Assembly: GCA_028683835.1 (NCBI GenBank)
Contig: JAQUHB010000001.1
Location: 1-64,000 of the forward strand
Source of the DNA: Sulfurimonadaceae bacterium
Lineage (GTDB): Bacteria > Campylobacterota > Campylobacteria > Campylobacterales > Sulfurimonadaceae
DNA length: 64,000 bases
Direction: 5' to 3'
Part shown: positions 17,407-26,654 of the stretch, one piece after another
Layout of the letters: the number at the start of each line of letters is the position of its first letter
Numbering within the stretch: the first letter of the stretch is position 1
Made by a program: the position numbers and the translations under genes
The notes under the pieces: generated by a model
Seen by the model: the letters and a program-made list of their open reading frames with translations, nothing else
What the model was told of the DNA's origin: nothing
Database searches by the model: none

Positions 17407-19544
17407 AACTTTTGTGTGAAGGTAAACATATAGTTTCTACCCTCACGCTGGATACCTCCATTTACATAGTAATAATATGCCGGTTGCATCACTTGTTCAT
17501 TAAAGATGTTTTTAACTGTCGCCTGAATTTTACTTGTTGGCGTGAAGTGATAGGTAAGAGTTTCATCAAAAATACTTGTTGATTTTACAGGTGTGTCACT
17601 TCCATCTAAAACTACCCAAACAGTTCGAGGTGAAGTTGTTTGTGAAAAATATCTCCATGCTGTTCCAAGAGAGAGTTTTGGAGTTGGTTTATAGATGTAA
17701 AGAGCTTTTGCCATAAACTTAGAGATATCAGGCATGCTCTCAACAATAGAAGGACCTACAACATCTAAATGAGTCACAGGGTCGGTATAAGTATCTTTGG
17801 GCGTGATATAAGTAGAATTTACATAAGATGCATTGAGATATAAATTATGTTTTGTATGAGTTTTGAAGAAATACTCAAACTCCACACCTTTACTCGCTCT
17901 ATCTGGATACTGTGTATATCCAATAGGAGTATTTCCAAGCTCTTCCAAATCAATAGCATTATGAAGTTCTGTATAATAAAAATTGAGAGTAAATTTATTA
18001 TAAAAATCTGGAGAATATACTACAGCTGCCTCATAGGTGTTACATTCTTCAGGTTTTAAGTTAGAATCTCCCATACGAAGGTTGATATGTCCTAAAGCAT
18101 ACGCCTCAGTAAGAGTTGGCGCACGGTAAGAGGATCCATACAGTAGTTTGAACGTCGTAGTATCATTCGCACGATAAACAAATCCTACTCTTTTACTGAG
18201 CTCATTTCCAACATCTGAAATATTGTCTAAACGTAGACCTAAGATAAGGTCTATTTTGTCAGTAATGGATATCAAATCTTGAGCGTAAGTATAAACATTT
18301 GTTCTACTGATTCCTTTTGGAAGTAGTGTGGTTGCAGTTGGATTGAGCCAGTAAGCAGGCTCATTAGACTCCCTATAATAAAAATTTGTATCATTTTGCA
18401 ATGTGGTCATATTGCCACTTTGAACGATTGCATTCTCAACACTACTAAAATAGTTGTCCGTATTAACAACATCATAATTGACACCAACACCAACTAAAAT
18501 ATCATTGGAAGCAATTGTTGGTAAAGTTAAAGTGGATTCAAAGCCATAATTGTCTTCTTGTATATTCATAGCAGTGTAAAAACCATTTAATCTAGTATCA
18601 GCAAATTTCGTTCTTGTATCAGCACTAGCTATATTCGCATTGATACTTTCATCTCTATGAGAATAATTTACCTTTGTTTCTAGTTCGTAGTCATCAAAAG
18701 AGGTTTTATTGGATAGTTGTGCAAGAAAATAGATGTTGGAATGGTTTTCCGGTTTATCTGGTATAGGGTTGAGTTCACCTTCAAAACTATAATAATTTCC
18801 CGCAGTTTCATGCTTGACTCTGGTTAAAAATTTCCATCCATCTTTTGATGCTTTAAAACCCACACTGTAGTCTTTCGTTGCTTCATTGGTATAGCCATTT
18901 TGTTCAGGAAAGGGAAGGGTTTTATTGTTAGAATAAGCATACCCATCGGCAAAGATATCCCAACCGTTTTTGGTAGTATTTAGGTTTGTTCCGGCTGTAA
19001 TAGCTCCATAACTTCCACCACTCACATAGAGCTGATTTTCTTTTTTTTCACTTCCAAGTTTTGTGATGATATTGACAGCGCCGTAGTACGCTCCGCCTCC
19101 ATACATCGTCGATGCCGGACCACGAAGCACTTCTATCTTTTCAACGAGTTGTATCGGAAAATCAAGATAAAAACTTGCCGTTCCCGTGACTTCGTTGTTA
19201 ATAGGCACACCGTCAACCAAAATTTTTACTTTATCAGCAAAGTAAGCATTTGGATTTTTAAAACCTCTGACTGTTGAGATAGTGTATCCCATCGGACTGA
19301 TTTGTTCTTGAAATCCCGGAAGCATATCCAACGCTTGAGAGATGTTTTGTATACCGGCATCCAAAAAAGTTTCTGCGTCTATGACCGTGACGACAGAGGG
19401 CATATAATCTACATTGACTGATTTTTTGGTTGCGATGCTGCTTACATTGTTAAGAAGAGATTCCATATCTTGGTCACTATCATTTGCTTGCAATAAGCTA
19501 GCCGTAACAATGGAGATAATGATAGCAAAGTTACTCTTTTTCAT
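17403..19544 (-). CDS. TonB-dependent outer-membrane receptor
   Basis: A 713-residue outer-membrane transporter. A signal peptide (MKKSNFAIIISIVTASLLQA) precedes the plug domain (SVVTVIDAETFLDAGIQNIS, GFKNPNAYF, ILVDGVPINN, EVLRGPASTMYGGGAYYGAV) and a 22-strand-type barrel ending in the aromatic FTFTQKF for BAM insertion. The plug is closest to cobalamin/colicin-type receptors, but the substrate cannot be assigned. It is divergent from a YfiR-diguanylate cyclase pair, an arrangement that suggests the receptor is a signal input for the cyclase rather than, or besides, a nutrient importer. No exbB, exbD or tonB lies nearby. Confidence 0.93.
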   Translation of the reverse strand: MKKSNFAIIISIVTASLLQANDSDQDMESLLNNVSSIATKKSVNVDYMPSVVTVIDAETFLDAGIQNISQALDMLPGFQEQISPMGYTISTVRGFKNPNAYFADKVKILVDGVPINNEVTGTASFYLDFPIQLVEKIEVLRGPASTMYGGGAYYGAVNIITKLGSEKKENQLYVSGGSYGAITAGTNLNTTKNGWDIFADGYAYSNNKTLPFPEQNGYTNEATKDYSVGFKASKDGWKFLTRVKHETAGNYYSFEGELNPIPDKPENHSNIYFLAQLSNKTSFDDYELETKVNYSHRDESINANIASADTRTKFADTRLNGFYTAMNIQEDNYGFESTLTLPTIASNDILVGVGVNYDVVNTDNYFSSVENAIVQSGNMTTLQNDTNFYYRESNEPAYWLNPTATTLLPKGISRTNVYTYAQDLISITDKIDLILGLRLDNISDVGNELSKRVGFVYRANDTTTFKLLYGSSYRAPTLTEAYALGHINLRMGDSNLKPEECNTYEAAVVYSPDFYNKFTLNFYYTELHNAIDLEELGNTPIGYTQYPDRASKGVEFEYFFKTHTKHNLYLNASYVNSTYITPKDTYTDPVTHLDVVGPSIVESMPDISKFMAKALYIYKPTPKLSLGTAWRYFSQTTSPRTVWVVLDGSDTPVKSTSIFDETLTYHFTPTSKIQATVKNIFNEQVMQPAYYYYVNGGIQREGRNYMFTFTQKF

Positions 19545-19651
19545 ATTACTATTATCCTCTTTTTTAATTGTAAGAATTACGTATACATAGAATTTATAGA
19601 AAGTATGCTACTATAACTTTTATATATTTTGGCTTTAAGGTTGGTGTTTTT

Positions 19652-20212
19652 TTGTTAGTAAAATTTGTTAAAGTTCTTTTACTTTTTGCTTTCCTTTTTA
19701 ACACAACAATGGTCAGTGCAACAGATTATGATGAAGATGTCTTAGAGATATTTTCAAAGCTACTTCCCCGTTTTGTTATCATGAGTGACCAAAAACTCAA
19801 AGTAAAAGATCAGATCAATATTTGTGTTGTACATGAAGATATAGAAAAAGGTACTGCATCTTCATTGATTGAAAAAACAATTCACAATTATCCTCAGGGT
19901 ATAAAAAACTACAATATAAAACTTATCCAAACTGATTTTACAAATCTTTCTATGTGTAAAAATAGTGAATTGTTCTTTTTATTTAATAGCTCTGAAAAAA
20001 ATATCATTGAGACGCTTTTATTTGCGAAAAAACAAAAAATATTAACAGTATCGTATGATGCCTCTTTGCTTGAAAATGGTATTGAAGTCTCTCTTTTTTT
20101 AGGTAGAAAAATTTTGCCTTATATCAATGTCAATGCTTTAAAAAGAAACGGTATTATTGTAGATCCAATTTTACTTCGAATCTCAAAAATTTATATGCAA
20201 ACGGATAAATGA
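19652..20212 (+). CDS. YfiR/DUF4154 periplasmic regulator
   Basis: The 186-residue protein has a signal peptide and the DUF4154 pattern (VLEIFSKLLPRFV, INICVVHE, ELFFLFNSSE, ILTVSYDASLLENGIEVSLFLG and a C-terminal strand-helix). YfiR of Pseudomonas is a periplasmic repressor of the diguanylate cyclase YfiN; it binds the periplasmic part of its partner. Here the start is TTG at 19652, with AAGG about 11 bases upstream. The stop overlaps the start of the cyclase gene by 4 bases (ATGA), and the TonB receptor is divergent. Two cysteines (ICVV, MCKN) could form the disulfide known in YfiR. Confidence 0.85.
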   Translation: MLVKFVKVLLLFAFLFNTTMVSATDYDEDVLEIFSKLLPRFVIMSDQKLKVKDQINICVVHEDIEKGTASSLIEKTIHNYPQGIKNYNIKLIQTDFTNLSMCKNSELFFLFNSSEKNIIETLLFAKKQKILTVSYDASLLENGIEVSLFLGRKILPYINVNALKRNGIIVDPILLRISKIYMQTDK

Positions 20213-21501
20213 TGCGTACGTTCAGTATAGAAATAAAAATTATTTTAGGTGTTATCTTTTTTACACTGATGATTACCGGGTTTGAACGCTATCAGCTTTC
20301 TAAAAATATCATTACTCAGTTTGAAAACTCAAAGAAATCAAAAAATAAACTTCTCCTTGATACGATGTTGCCGATACTCAGCTTAAATATTTTATTGGGT
20401 CTTGATGATGCAAACAGGGAATACTTAAATCTTATTGTTAAACAAAATAAAGATATACAATGGATGCAGATCACAAATAAAAAAAATCAGGTTCTTTTTT
20501 TATATCCAGATGATTTCAAAGTAAAAGAAGTTTTGCCTGATGGTATAAAGATCTGTTGTAGTGAGATTATCGATAATATTACAAATGAGAGTATTGGCAA
20601 CATTAAAGTAAAATTTTCTGATGATGAATATGAACAGGTACGTCTGAAAAATAAAGAAACAACAATACGTGTTTTTGCGGTTACATTGATTTTATTGGGA
20701 GTCTTTCTCTATTTTCTTAGACGTGAATTTAAACATTTTAGAAAATTGATACAGGCTGTTTTAGTGTACGATCCAAAATTAAATAATTTTGATTTAGAAA
20801 AATCAGAACGCACTGATGAAGTAGGTGTTATCCATAATGCTATTGTCGGTATGGTTGCGAGGATAGGTACTTATACGAAACTCTTAGATGAGATGAATAG
20901 TTCGCTTGAAGAGAAGATAGAAGAAAGAACTAAATTACTCCAAAAAGCGAATGAAAAACTAGAACAAATGACTATGACTGATCCTCTTACAAAAATAGCA
21001 AATAGAAGACATTTCGAAGAATATGTGGAAAATATCTGGGAGTTGGCGTTACGTACTAATACAAAGATATCTCTTGTGATGTGTGATATCGATTTCTTTA
21101 AAAACGTGAATGATACGTACGGACATATTACAGGAGATGAAGTATTAAAAAATGTTGCGCATACGATTGTAAATTCGCTCAAACGTTCTTCTGATCTTGC
21201 AGCACGTTATGGAGGAGAAGAGTTTGTAATTATTCTTTATGACACAGACCTTCAAGGTGCATGGGAACTTTGTAGAGAGATAGCCGAGCAGTTAAAAAAT
21301 CCAAAGAACTTTAAAGTCAATGGGATAGAGATCGCGCCATTTACGATGAGTTTTGGAGTGAGCAGTGTTGTGCCTACAAAAGATCACACTTATAAAGATC
21401 TTTTAGAATTCGCAGATGAAGCTCTTTATAGGGCAAAAGAGAGTGGAAGAAATCGTGTTATTACACTAGAGTTTGATACAAATAAACTCAGTATTCATTG
21501 A
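20209..21501 (+). CDS. YfiN-like diguanylate cyclase, partner of YfiR homologue
   Basis: A 430-residue inner-membrane cyclase. TM helices near 7-27 and 150-168 flank a periplasmic domain of about 120 residues, the expected docking site for the YfiR-like protein. A HAMP-like stretch, a coiled coil (ELVKNEK-type KIEERTKLLQKANEKLEQ) and a GGDEF domain follow. RYGGEEF is intact and the I-site RSSD is present, so the enzyme should be active and inhibited by its product. It overlaps the upstream yfiR-like gene by 4 bases (ATGA). By analogy with YfiBNR, release of the periplasmic repressor would raise c-di-GMP and promote biofilm. Confidence 0.92.
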   Translation: MMRTFSIEIKIILGVIFFTLMITGFERYQLSKNIITQFENSKKSKNKLLLDTMLPILSLNILLGLDDANREYLNLIVKQNKDIQWMQITNKKNQVLFLYPDDFKVKEVLPDGIKICCSEIIDNITNESIGNIKVKFSDDEYEQVRLKNKETTIRVFAVTLILLGVFLYFLRREFKHFRKLIQAVLVYDPKLNNFDLEKSERTDEVGVIHNAIVGMVARIGTYTKLLDEMNSSLEEKIEERTKLLQKANEKLEQMTMTDPLTKIANRRHFEEYVENIWELALRTNTKISLVMCDIDFFKNVNDTYGHITGDEVLKNVAHTIVNSLKRSSDLAARYGGEEFVIILYDTDLQGAWELCREIAEQLKNPKNFKVNGIEIAPFTMSFGVSSVVPTKDHTYKDLLEFADEALYRAKESGRNRVITLEFDTNKLSIH

Positions 21502-21519
21502 ATTGGTATCTTTGCATAA

Positions 21520-22359
21520 GTGTATGATTTGAATATGAATTTTTATAAAGAGTTGGAAGCAGTTTTATATGAAACAGATGCAGAAAAAAAACTGAAACTT
21601 TTTGAATTTTTTTATATGAACTATAAAAATAGGCAAATTATTTTTGAACATGATTATGATCAAAAATCTGTAGAACATCCCTCATACGATTCTTTTTGTC
21701 AAATTATAGCGGCTCAAGATGTCCCAAAAAGAAAAAACTTGACAACTTCTGAAGGACAGATATTTTTGCTGCATGCCATTGCACATATCGAATACAGTGC
21801 GATCGATCTTGCTCTTGATGCGGCATATAGATTTCATAATTTACCTATCGAGTATTATACTGACTGGCTAGAAGTCGCCGCTGATGAAGTGAGGCACTTT
21901 TTGATGCTTCAGGAATTACTCGTTGAGCTTGGCAGTTATTATGGAGCTGTTGCGGTACATAACTCTCTTTTTGAAGCGATGGCAAAAACTCAGAACTCTT
22001 TTTTAGAACGGATGGCGATTGTTCCGAGATATCTCGAAGCAAATGGTCTTGATGCTACGCCGCTTATCTTAAACAAACTCAAAAAATTGCCTGAAAATGA
22101 GATGCTTTCTAAGATTAGAAAAGCCTTACAGGTAATCGTCAATGAAGAGGTCTCACATGTTCAAAAGGGTGACAAGTGGTTTACTTATGCCTGTAAGCAG
22201 GAGGGCAAAGATAAAAATGTTTATTTTGAGATTATAGAGAAGTACTATCCTCTTTGGTTGGCAAAGAAAAAAGAGTTAAATATCGAGGGAAGAAAGCAAG
22301 CAGGTTTTACCTGCGAGGAGCTTCAAACTTTAGGATATAAAGATATTTGTCAAGATTAA
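21520..22359 (+). CDS. DUF455 ferritin-like di-iron protein
   Basis: A 279-residue helical protein of the DUF455 family, within the ferritin-like superfamily. Iron-binding positions are visible as HIEYSAIDLALD (about residue 87), ADEVRHF (about 122) and EEVSHVQKG (about 210). The family is distantly related to the tRNA hydroxylase MiaE, but function is not established. GTG at 21520 begins the longest frame; ATG at 21535 (MNFYKELE) is an alternative, and neither has a good ribosome-binding site. It begins 18 bases after the cyclase gene and may be read from it. Confidence 0.8.
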   Translation: MYDLNMNFYKELEAVLYETDAEKKLKLFEFFYMNYKNRQIIFEHDYDQKSVEHPSYDSFCQIIAAQDVPKRKNLTTSEGQIFLLHAIAHIEYSAIDLALDAAYRFHNLPIEYYTDWLEVAADEVRHFLMLQELLVELGSYYGAVAVHNSLFEAMAKTQNSFLERMAIVPRYLEANGLDATPLILNKLKKLPENEMLSKIRKALQVIVNEEVSHVQKGDKWFTYACKQEGKDKNVYFEIIEKYYPLWLAKKKELNIEGRKQAGFTCEELQTLGYKDICQD

Positions 22360-22405
22360 GGAATCTTGCAAATTTCCGATTTAGATGAAGGCAAAAGGAG
22401 TTATC

Positions 22406-22801
22406 ATGTCCAGCACAATTTCATCTGGTTATACTCAAACATCGTTGTATTCAAGTACGTCTGTAGGGGCTACTCCCTCTTCTGTGACTACCTCTACTAC
22501 AAATACATCATCATCTGATGCGACAACCTCAAGTTCTTCTATTCACACTGATACAGTGCAGATTTCAGCCAAAGGAAAAGCTCAAGCATCCGGAGGAGCT
22601 TCATCAACTAGTTCAGATACACAAACTCAAATAGAAAAACTTCAAAAAGAGATAGCAAAAGTTCAAAAAGAGATCGCTGAACTTATGAAAAAAGATGATG
22701 AACAATCTAGACAACTTTTGGCCGCTAAAACAGCACAATTAACTTCTTATGAGGCACAATTAAAAACACTAGAAGCTAAAACGAGTAGCTCTCAATCGTA
22801 A
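22406..22801 (+). CDS. Ser/Thr-rich protein with C-terminal coiled coil (FlxA-like)
   Basis: A 131-residue protein with a low-complexity Ser/Thr N-terminal half (about residues 1-65) and a long Lys/Glu/Gln coiled coil (TQIEKLQKEIAKVQKEIAEL). The DTVQISAKGKAQA motif in the middle recurs in flagellum-associated and FlxA-like proteins. The ATG at 22406 has AAAAGGAG seven bases upstream and is preferred to the ATG at 22385. No signal peptide. Function is unknown. Confidence 0.7.
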   Translation: MSSTISSGYTQTSLYSSTSVGATPSSVTTSTTNTSSSDATTSSSSIHTDTVQISAKGKAQASGGASSTSSDTQTQIEKLQKEIAKVQKEIAELMKKDDEQSRQLLAAKTAQLTSYEAQLKTLEAKTSSSQS

Positions 22802-22876
22802 GAGATATTTACTAATCTTAAAAATTTATTTCTGAATTGCTTAGGGGCATAGAGAATATTCAAAATAAAATTTGGA

Positions 22877-22882
22877 TATAAT
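22877..22882 (+). promoter_or_regulatory. Probable -10 box of the nadE unit
   Basis: TATAAT, 52 bases before the nadE ATG at 22934. It is the only good -10 in the gap after the coiled-coil gene and would start the nadE-thrC gene run. Confidence 0.5.
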
Positions 22883-22933
22883 CTTCTTTCTATGAGCAAG
22901 AAGATAAATTATGATGCAGGGTACTTATAAGAT

Positions 22934-23740
22934 ATGAAAAAATATGCAAGAATTGCAGATTATTTAACACGTTTTTTAGAGAATGAAGTTTATAAAACAG
23001 GTCTGAAGAAAGCTATTTTGGGTCTGAGTGGTGGCATAGACTCTGCTGTAGTTGCAGTTTTAGCACAACGTGCGTTTGGAGATGATCTTCTGTGTGTTAA
23101 AATGCCATCACATTACTCTTCACAAAACTCTCTTGATGATGCAGATGCACTTTGCAGGGATTTTGATCTTAGGTCAGTGACCAAAAGTATAGCACCGATG
23201 CTTCAGGCTTATGAGGCAGAAAATCCCGACATGAATAATCTCCGCCGTGGGAATCTCTCAGCGCGTCTTAGAATGGTCACACTCTTTGATATGTCGGCAA
23301 AAGAGGGCGCTTTGGTGCTGGGTACAAGTAACAAAAGTGAGCTGATGTTGGGATATGGAACGCTTTATGGTGATCTTGCAAGCGCCTTAAATCCTATAGG
23401 AGATCTCTATAAAAGTGAGATTTTTGAATTTGCACGCTATTTGGGTGTTACAAAAAGCATCATTACTAAGGCACCATCGGCAGATTTGTGGAATGGACAG
23501 AGTGATGAGGCCGATCTTGGGTATAGTTACGAAAAGCTAGATGAAGCGCTACGTCTGTATGTAGAAAAGCGCCTCAGCGTCGATGCAATCATCGAACACG
23601 GTATCAACAAAGAGATGCTTGAAATGATCATCAAAAAGATCTATGCAAACCAGTTTAAGAGAAAAATGCCCGTGATCGCGAAACTGACATCACGGACAAT
23701 CAATCATGATTTTAATTATGCAAGAGATATAAACCTATAA
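22934..23740 (+). CDS. nadE: NAD+ synthetase, ammonia-type
   Basis: Amidates nicotinic acid adenine dinucleotide to NAD+. The P-loop LGLSGGIDSAVVAVLAQ, the AKEGALVLGTSNKSELMLGY segment and the KAPSADLW region are typical. At 268 residues it lacks a glutaminase domain, so ammonia is the likely nitrogen donor. It heads a run of plus-strand genes (aminotransferase, lpxK, argB, thrC); the order nadE, lpxK, thrC resembles that in Campylobacter jejuni, with two extra genes inserted here. Confidence 0.96.
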   Translation: MKKYARIADYLTRFLENEVYKTGLKKAILGLSGGIDSAVVAVLAQRAFGDDLLCVKMPSHYSSQNSLDDADALCRDFDLRSVTKSIAPMLQAYEAENPDMNNLRRGNLSARLRMVTLFDMSAKEGALVLGTSNKSELMLGYGTLYGDLASALNPIGDLYKSEIFEFARYLGVTKSIITKAPSADLWNGQSDEADLGYSYEKLDEALRLYVEKRLSVDAIIEHGINKEMLEMIIKKIYANQFKRKMPVIAKLTSRTINHDFNYARDINL

Positions 23741-23750
23741 GGAGAATAGT

Positions 23751-24872
23751 ATGAAAGTTCCATTTTACAGACAAGAAAGCGGAGTTGTTGAGCATGACCA
23801 TATAGCCGATGTTTTAGACGGAGAAAATGGTGATTTTGTTGCTAAACTTGAAGAAGAGTTTGAGACTTATATAGGTGCAAGTTTTGCCATAGCTACATCA
23901 AGTGGTACGGCTGCACTTCACTTGGCTATGCTTGCACTTGATCTTAAACGCGGGGATAAAGTTCTTTGTTCAGTCAATGCTTTTCCATCCGTTCCTGAAG
24001 TCGTACGTCACTTTGATGCAGAACCGACTTTTATAGATATTGATCCTAAGACTTATAATATTGATTTAAATAAATTAGAAAAATATCTTGAGGAAAATGC
24101 GTCAAGAAAACTTAAAGCGGTCATCGTAAGCCATATTGCAGGTCAGTGTGTGGATTTAGAGCGTTTATATAAAATGGCAAAGACTTATGATGTGAAAATC
24201 GTAGAAGATGCCGCAGATGCTCTTGGTTCAACATATAATGGCGATAAAATCGGCTCTACAGGTGCTGATATCACATGTTTTAGCTTCTCTCCACATCTCA
24301 AAAATAGCGTCTGTAACGGCGGTATGATGGTTACAAACGATGAGGAGATAAAAAACAGAGCAAAATTGCTTCGCAACCACGCTATGGTCGTTAATGAAGA
24401 TGGACTCGATTATATCTATGACATTACGGATATCGGAAATAAATACACGATGAGTCAGCTTGACGCGGCTTATATCTTAGCTCAAATTGAAAAGCAAGAT
24501 GAGTGTATTTTAAGACAAAGAGAGATAGCTACCATCTACAATGATGCACTTAAAAATACGACTCATATTAGCGTACCAAACTTGGCAAATGAAGATCACT
24601 CTTTTTCACTTTATATTATTGAAATAGATAAAAATAGAGATTCTTTTGCAAAAGAATTAAATGAAAATGGGATTAAAACAGCATTGCATTATATACCGTT
24701 ACATCTTCTTTCATATTACAAATCTAAGTATTCACTTCGAGTAAATGATTTTCCAGTAGCATTGAAAACATTTCAAAAAGTGTTGTCTATTCCTATCTAT
24801 TCTGCTATGACTGATGCAGAGATCAAGTACGTCGTTGACGTAATCAAAAAGATAGCAAAAACAAGAGTTTGA
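23751..24872 (+). CDS. DegT/DnrJ/EryC1-type sugar aminotransferase
   Basis: A 373-residue PLP enzyme of the DegT family. It has the N-terminal SSGTAALHLAML (PLP phosphate contacts), the EDAADALGSTYNGDKIGS stretch and the PLP lysine in SPHLKNSVCNGG. Members transfer an amino group to nucleotide-linked sugars, for example PseC. The SxHxxK pattern is altered compared with classical members, so substrate prediction is weak. It begins 10 bases after nadE, with AAGGAG upstream, and overlaps lpxK by 4 bases. A second DegT-family gene (gnnB) lies at 51606. Confidence 0.9.
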   Translation: MKVPFYRQESGVVEHDHIADVLDGENGDFVAKLEEEFETYIGASFAIATSSGTAALHLAMLALDLKRGDKVLCSVNAFPSVPEVVRHFDAEPTFIDIDPKTYNIDLNKLEKYLEENASRKLKAVIVSHIAGQCVDLERLYKMAKTYDVKIVEDAADALGSTYNGDKIGSTGADITCFSFSPHLKNSVCNGGMMVTNDEEIKNRAKLLRNHAMVVNEDGLDYIYDITDIGNKYTMSQLDAAYILAQIEKQDECILRQREIATIYNDALKNTTHISVPNLANEDHSFSLYIIEIDKNRDSFAKELNENGIKTALHYIPLHLLSYYKSKYSLRVNDFPVALKTFQKVLSIPIYSAMTDAEIKYVVDVIKKIAKTRV

Positions 24873-25792
24873 AAAAATCACTTGTCTTTTGGGTTGAGAG
24901 ATATCTCTATAAACCGAGTTTCTCTCAAGTTCTTTTATCACTCTTTTTTCTTCCTCTAAGCTGGATATACTGTCTTATTGTTTGGATAAAGTATAAGAAC
25001 GCAATTCCTAAAGATTATGGTATCGATGTTGTAAGTGTTGGAAACCTTAGTGTTGGTGGCAGTGGAAAAACCCCTTTAACAACGGCTCTAGCGCTTCGTT
25101 ATGAAAATGTCGCGATCGTTCTTCGAGGTTATGGAAGAAAATCAAAGGGCTTACATATAGTTTCAGATGGAAGTAAGATTTTGTGTGATGTCGAAGTAAG
25201 CGGCGATGAAGCGATGATCTATGCACAGAAAGTTCCTCGTGCCATCGTCATCGTATGTGAGAAAAGAGAAGAGGGGGTATTAAAGGCTAAAGAGATAGGG
25301 GCTAAACTTGTCTTTTTGGATGATGGATACTCTAAACATCATATTAAAAAGCTTGATATTCTCATCGATGTAGAGAGTAAAAACTCTTTTTGTCTTCCAT
25401 CTGGTCCCTACCGAGAAAAAAGTTGGAGGAGCAAAGAGGTCGCGGTCGTAAAAGATGGTGTTGATTTTAAAAGAGCTGTACATATAGAGAATCCAACTTC
25501 TAAAATGGCACTTGTCACCGCTATCGCAAGACCTCAAAGGCTTGATCCATTTTTACCTGAAGTTACAAGTAAACATTATTTTGAAGATCATCATTATTTT
25601 ACAAAAGAGGAACTAGAGTGGATCTTCTATCTTAATGGTGTAGATTCTTTGCTTGTAACATTCAAGGATTATGTGAAAATCAAGGATTTTGGTATTACTA
25701 TTTCACTGCTTGATTTAAAGCTGGATGTAGATGAAAAAGTTTTTGAACTTATAGATAATTATGTAAAGGAAAACCATGCAAAAAAAGATTGA
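24869..25792 (+). CDS. lpxK: Lipid A 4'-kinase LpxK
   Basis: Phosphorylates the 4' position of tetraacyldisaccharide-1-phosphate to lipid IVA at the inner membrane. A single N-terminal membrane helix (LSLFFLPLSWIYCLIVW) precedes the P-loop GNLSVGGSGKTP near residue 55 and RGYGRKSKG. LDDGYSKH is the conserved DDGxQH-type motif with S in place of the usual Q. It overlaps the aminotransferase gene by 4 bases and argB by 17. The lipid A genes at 49985-53740 probably supply its substrate. Confidence 0.95.
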   Translation: MKKSLVFWVERYLYKPSFSQVLLSLFFLPLSWIYCLIVWIKYKNAIPKDYGIDVVSVGNLSVGGSGKTPLTTALALRYENVAIVLRGYGRKSKGLHIVSDGSKILCDVEVSGDEAMIYAQKVPRAIVIVCEKREEGVLKAKEIGAKLVFLDDGYSKHHIKKLDILIDVESKNSFCLPSGPYREKSWRSKEVAVVKDGVDFKRAVHIENPTSKMALVTAIARPQRLDPFLPEVTSKHYFEDHHYFTKEELEWIFYLNGVDSLLVTFKDYVKIKDFGITISLLDLKLDVDEKVFELIDNYVKENHAKKD

Positions 25793-26627
25793 AACCGTAA
25801 AAACTCTCCTTGATGCACTGCCGTTTATAAAGCAGTTTGCAAATCAAAAAATCGTTATCAAATATGGCGGTTCAGCACAGACTTCTCCGCAGCTCAAAGA
25901 GCAGTTTGCTGAAGACATCTTACTCATGTATCTTGTGGGAATCCGTCCTGTCGTCGTACATGGCGGAGGTAAAAGCATCACCGATATGCTTGATGCTCTC
26001 AATATTGAGTCCAAATTTATCGAGGGTCAGCGTGTGACGACCAAAGAGGTTATGCGAATTGTCGAGATGATTTTAAGTGGTGAGATCAACAAAGAGATCG
26101 TTTCACTTTTGAATTCTCATGGGGCAAAAGCGATCGGTATCAGCGGAAAAGACGCACACTTTGTGACAGCTCAACCACTTGATTTTGCAAAATGGGGACT
26201 TACTGGAAAGATAAAACATGTAGACGCGAGTGTTATCAATAACCTTGTGCATGAAAAATTTATCCCAGTTATCGCGCCTATCGCCGCGGGAGAAGAGATG
26301 GGACATCCGGGATATAACATCAATGCCGATCTTGCGGCTTCATTTATCGCAAAATCAATCGGCGCGAAAAAGATCATCTTTTTAACCGATACGGCGGGTG
26401 TCTTGGACAATGATAAAAATCTCTTTACTTCACTCACAAAAGCTGAGATAGATGCTCTCAAAGCTGATGGAACGATCAACGGCGGCATTGTGCCAAAAGT
26501 GGATGCATGTCTTGAAGCGGTTGAGGGCGGTGTGGAAAAAGCACATATTATCGATGGAAGAGTCGAACACTCTTTACTTTTAGAGCTATTTACATCCGAG
26601 GGTGTGGGTACTCAAATTACGCTATAA
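25776..26627 (+). CDS. argB: Acetylglutamate kinase
   Basis: Phosphorylates N-acetylglutamate in arginine synthesis. The amino acid kinase fold shows VIKYGGSA at the N-terminus, VVVHGGGKSI, the GHPGYNINADLAA stretch and GVLDNDKNL. The 283-residue length is normal for the cyclic pathway. It overlaps lpxK by 17 bases; the product class is unrelated, so the linkage is probably only transcriptional. Confidence 0.96.
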   Translation: MQKKIETVKTLLDALPFIKQFANQKIVIKYGGSAQTSPQLKEQFAEDILLMYLVGIRPVVVHGGGKSITDMLDALNIESKFIEGQRVTTKEVMRIVEMILSGEINKEIVSLLNSHGAKAIGISGKDAHFVTAQPLDFAKWGLTGKIKHVDASVINNLVHEKFIPVIAPIAAGEEMGHPGYNINADLAASFIAKSIGAKKIIFLTDTAGVLDNDKNLFTSLTKAEIDALKADGTINGGIVPKVDACLEAVEGGVEKAHIIDGRVEHSLLLELFTSEGVGTQITL

Positions 26628-26654
26628 TTGCACAAAAATTTTTTAGGCTGAAAT

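Noticed and set aside
19545-19651. Fur box between the TonB receptor and the YfiR-like gene
   Set aside because: No sequence close to GATAATGATAATCATTATC was found, so iron control cannot be claimed.
22892-22930. A 12-residue open frame (MSKKINYDAGYL) just before nadE, as a leader peptide
   Set aside because: No ribosome-binding site, no regulatory codons and no alternative hairpins; most likely chance.
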